32,587 nucleotides of DNA from Mediterranea sp. An20. GTDB taxonomy: Bacteria > Bacteroidota > Bacteroidia > Bacteroidales > Bacteroidaceae. Shown piece by piece: positions 30,463-32,587 of this stretch. The translations under genes were made by a program, and so were the position numbers. The DNA lies in NCBI RefSeq assembly GCF_002160055.1, contig NZ_NFJV01000036.1, positions 1 through 32,587 of the forward strand, given 5' to 3'. The first letter of the stretch is position 1; the number at the start of each line of letters is the position of its first letter. The notes beneath the pieces were generated by a model. The model was not told where the DNA came from. It did not search any database and was given only the letters and a program-made list of their open reading frames with translations.

Positions 30463-31292
30463 TTATGGGACCTTATCGCAAACATCTTTCAGGAGATATG
30501 GCTTTCAGGTCATTTATCCCGACACCGCTTTCAGAAATACGCATAGTCCATACAGATAGGCTGGATAAGTTGATAATGGAATTAGAGGATGCCATGCGCA
30601 GGTTGAGCACCTATGCAGCACAATTATCCGATGAACAAGTCCTGCAATTCATGAGGCAGGAAGCTGAATCTTCCTGCAAATTAGCGTCGGGTGAACAACC
30701 TGTTTCATTTGCATTGGGTATGGATGATGAATCAATGGAGGATGCGGCAAATCTTCTTAAAGCCACCCTTTATGCCCTTGAAGCGATGGATGAACTGCCG
30801 TTAAGTGCCCGACTATTGAAAAATGCCCATTATCTGATATGTAAAAGTGAAAGATATGCCAAGAAATATCCGGGCGAGTTCCGCAATTCTCCTATCTGGA
30901 TAGGCAGAAAAGGAAGCGGACTGAATGATGCGCTGTTCGTCCCCCCTGTCTATGAAGATATGACCAATGCTTTTTCCGACCTTGAACGCTATATCCATTA
31001 TGAAGAATCGGAGAATGTGTTTGTTCGCGCAGCCTTGATACACTACCAATTCGAGATGATTCATCCGTTTATTGACGGAAACGGCAGAGTTGGACGGTTG
31101 TTGAACACGCTCTTTTTAATTAGGCAGGATGCAGTTGGAAAGCCCATCTTGCAGTTGTCAGATGTGCTAAATCAACATAGTTTTCAATATTACATGGAGC
31201 TGCAACGCTTGAATGAAACGGGGAACTATGAACAATGGATAGATTTCTTTCTTCGTATTTTGAAAAATGCAATTCTTAGAATTGTCAGATAG
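30459..31292 (+). CDS. Fic-family protein with altered inhibitory region
   Basis: This 277-residue protein starts at 30459 inside pncB. The Fic core motif HPFIDGNGRVGR is complete at residues 202-213, so the AMP-transfer site should work. The N-terminal Fic_N-like region has QEAESSCKLASGEQ at about residues 67-80, where family members usually have a SSxIEGT-type inhibitory motif; here the Glu is not in its place. It stops after WIDFFLRILKNAILRI, so the winged-helix C-terminal part of longer Fic proteins is missing. Fic enzymes add AMP (or other groups) to proteins. Being the last gene of the NAD operon, it could be the effector or an antagonist of it. A terminator lies about 80 bases downstream. 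Confidence 0.88.
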   Translation: MIMGPYRKHLSGDMAFRSFIPTPLSEIRIVHTDRLDKLIMELEDAMRRLSTYAAQLSDEQVLQFMRQEAESSCKLASGEQPVSFALGMDDESMEDAANLLKATLYALEAMDELPLSARLLKNAHYLICKSERYAKKYPGEFRNSPIWIGRKGSGLNDALFVPPVYEDMTNAFSDLERYIHYEESENVFVRAALIHYQFEMIHPFIDGNGRVGRLLNTLFLIRQDAVGKPILQLSDVLNQHSFQYYMELQRLNETGNYEQWIDFFLRILKNAILRIVR

Positions 31293-31369
31293 GATGATTT
31301 ATTTTACAAATTATCTGACAACATTCAAATGTGTTGGCACATAACGCCTAACATCTTGTAAGAAAGAGA

Positions 31370-31403
31370 CTGACAACGAAATATTGTTTTTATTCGTTAT
31401 CAG
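31370..31403. terminator. Terminator between the Fic and helicase genes
   Basis: CTGAcAACGAA at 31370-31380 pairs with TTCGTTaTCAG at 31393-31403 (one mismatch, 12-base loop), followed on the plus strand by ctcttttac. It stands between two convergent genes and could end both transcripts; the opposite side carries tttcttt on the minus strand. Confidence 0.65.
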
Positions 31404-31420
31404 CTCTTTTACATGTCAAT

Positions 31421-32587
31421 TTACAACTTCACGCCACGGTATTCTTTCTGTTCGGTATGTCCCGGCCTGCCTATTATTATATGGCTGCGGATGTAATCAT
31501 TATTGTCATTATCCGGCTTCGGCACGTTCTCCGCTTTCGGCACCGCCTGACTGCCGCCCTGTTCCTGCCCGTGTTCAGGTATTTCCTCATGTTTCGGAGC
31601 CAGCTCTAACTGTATCTTGCGGTCGAGGGCGGCAAGGTCGGACTTCAGTTGTTTCAACTCGTCTTCTTTCTTCCATGTCTTGCCCGCTATCACCTGCAAC
31701 TGAGGTATCTCGCGCTCCAACGCTTCGTTCTTTTCCTCGTATTGCTTGATGATGGCGGGGATGCGCTCCAACGCATTGAGGAAGTTCACGGCGGCGGCAT
31801 GGGTGTCCGCCATCGCCAGATGGCCGTTGTTGTAGCTGTACTTGTAGTTCCCCTCGACAAAGAAACGGTTGTCGGTGAACTCCAACCCATCGCTGAGTGC
31901 CCGTTCGCTGACGACCTTGACGGGAAAGCCATAGAGTTCGCCGATGCGTTGGGGGACTCCACCCGTCGTGGCGTTCTTGGCTATCTCCTGCAACCGCTTG
32001 CCGATGGCCTTCTCGTCGGTGGTGTCCACCCCGTCAATCCGTATCAGGTTGAGCCGGTTGCCGTCCGTTCCGGTCTGTGCTGCGGCGGTGAACTTCTCCC
32101 AATCCTCCGTCATGGCGGCAATGACCGCCCGGTTGTTCTTGAGCGTCGAGGTCTTGCTCTCCAGTTTCAGTTCCGAGTCGCGCTTGCCCCTATGGAACGA
32201 CTTGCGTTCGCCCTCTAATGAGGCTATCTTCTTTTCGAGCTTTGCCTTGTCCAACAGGTCCGTGTTGCCGGAGAGTATCGCCATGTATTCCGAGAAATTC
32301 ATGCCCGACTTCTCGTCCATCGCCCCCTCGTCGATGGTTCGTGCGCCCATCGCGCCGCTTTTCAGCTGCGAGATGAACGTCTGCTTGCAGTGCAGCAGGT
32401 TGAACTTGTAGCTGTCCAGCGACTTCTCCACGGCGTAGATAATCACATCCACCTTGTTATCCGCATAGAGCTTGGCAATCTCGTTGCCTTTCCGTACTGC
32501 CCGTCCGTCACGCTGGGCGAGGTCGGACGGGCGCCACGGCGTGTCGAGGTGATGGATGGCAACAGCCCTCCTTTGGGCGTTCACACC
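31421..32587 (-). CDS. Large helicase/methylase of the element, C-terminal part
   Basis: The gene enters from the right edge; 388 codons are seen and the stop is at 31421. The first residues carry helicase motif VI, WRPSDLAQRDGRAVRKGNE (the QRxGRxxR pattern of SF2/SNF2 helicases). A helical region follows (FISQLKSGAMGARTIDEGAM), then long coiled-coil-like stretches (about residues 125-160 and 270-330, many K and E), and a charged tail ending TEQKEYRGVKL. Very large proteins that join N-6 adenine methylase and SNF2 helicase domains are a standard part of Bacteroides conjugative elements. A role in protecting or processing element DNA is assumed. The methylase half would lie outside the window, so the full identity is uncertain. 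Confidence 0.8.
   Translation of the reverse strand, partial: GVNAQRRAVAIHHLDTPWRPSDLAQRDGRAVRKGNEIAKLYADNKVDVIIYAVEKSLDSYKFNLLHCKQTFISQLKSGAMGARTIDEGAMDEKSGMNFSEYMAILSGNTDLLDKAKLEKKIASLEGERKSFHRGKRDSELKLESKTSTLKNNRAVIAAMTEDWEKFTAAAQTGTDGNRLNLIRIDGVDTTDEKAIGKRLQEIAKNATTGGVPQRIGELYGFPVKVVSERALSDGLEFTDNRFFVEGNYKYSYNNGHLAMADTHAAAVNFLNALERIPAIIKQYEEKNEALEREIPQLQVIAGKTWKKEDELKQLKSDLAALDRKIQLELAPKHEEIPEHGQEQGGSQAVPKAENVPKPDNDNNDYIRSHIIIGRPGHTEQKEYRGVKL

Overview
The window looks like part of an integrative and conjugative element (conjugative transposon) of the CTnDOT/CTn341 type from a gut Bacteroidales such as Bacteroides or Parabacteroides. The evidence is the traA-traE cluster with DUF3408 paralogs, a mobABC operon, a diverging rteA-rteB-rteC control circuit, TAnnTTTG-type promoters and a FeoAB fusion. 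These assignments rest on motif and family recognition, not on database searches.

Layout. Positions 1-2901 (minus strand) hold the start of the transfer operon: traA (ParA-like), three small DUF3408 proteins, traD and a truncated traE. Positions 2902-3628 are non-coding and full of repeats and hairpins, and probably contain oriT. Positions 3629-7440 (plus strand) are mobA-mobB-mobC: relaxosome accessory protein, relaxase and coupling protein. An AT-rich orphan gene (7475-8242) and a GNAT/small-protein pair that may be a toxin-antitoxin system (8351-9133) follow. Positions 9232-14507 carry rteC, a small RibD/DHFR-like reductase with a long structured leader, rteB and rteA. A sigma-54-like promoter and three TGTTCA-N5-TGAACA dyads upstream of rteC suggest how RteB could switch on rteC.

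Cargo. In CTnDOT the tetracycline-resistance gene tetQ sits upstream of rteA; here that place is taken by about 17 kb of cargo. The first block (14638-20386) is a metal block: FeoAB, a periplasmic HMA protein, a TonB-dependent receptor and an AraC regulator with an HMA-like head. It is bracketed by a broken 5' piece of a HAD phosphatase gene at 14541-14624 and a frameshifted, otherwise full-length HAD gene at 20437-21226. The second block (21602-24603, minus) is a decaying set: frameshifted psd, a tyrosyl-tRNA synthetase without the S4 domain, an MBL-fold lipoprotein and a remnant of a single-chain phenylalanyl-tRNA synthetase.

The third block is the most striking. A divergent AraC regulator (24763) is followed by a tightly packed plus-strand operon (25920-31292): a SirTM-class sirtuin, a GNAT, a second degenerate sirtuin, an HD-domain protein, nicotinamidase (frameshifted), nicotinate phosphoribosyltransferase and a Fic protein. 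It joins enzymes that consume NAD+ to the salvage steps that recycle nicotinamide, and may be an undescribed NAD-centred modification or defence system. The window ends in the C-terminal part of a large element-encoded helicase/methylase on the minus strand.

Several cargo genes (both HAD copies, psd, the PheRS remnant, pncA) carry frameshifts or deletions. Either the cargo is decaying or the assembly contains homopolymer errors; the sequence alone cannot decide, except that the PheRS deletion is too large to be a sequencing error.
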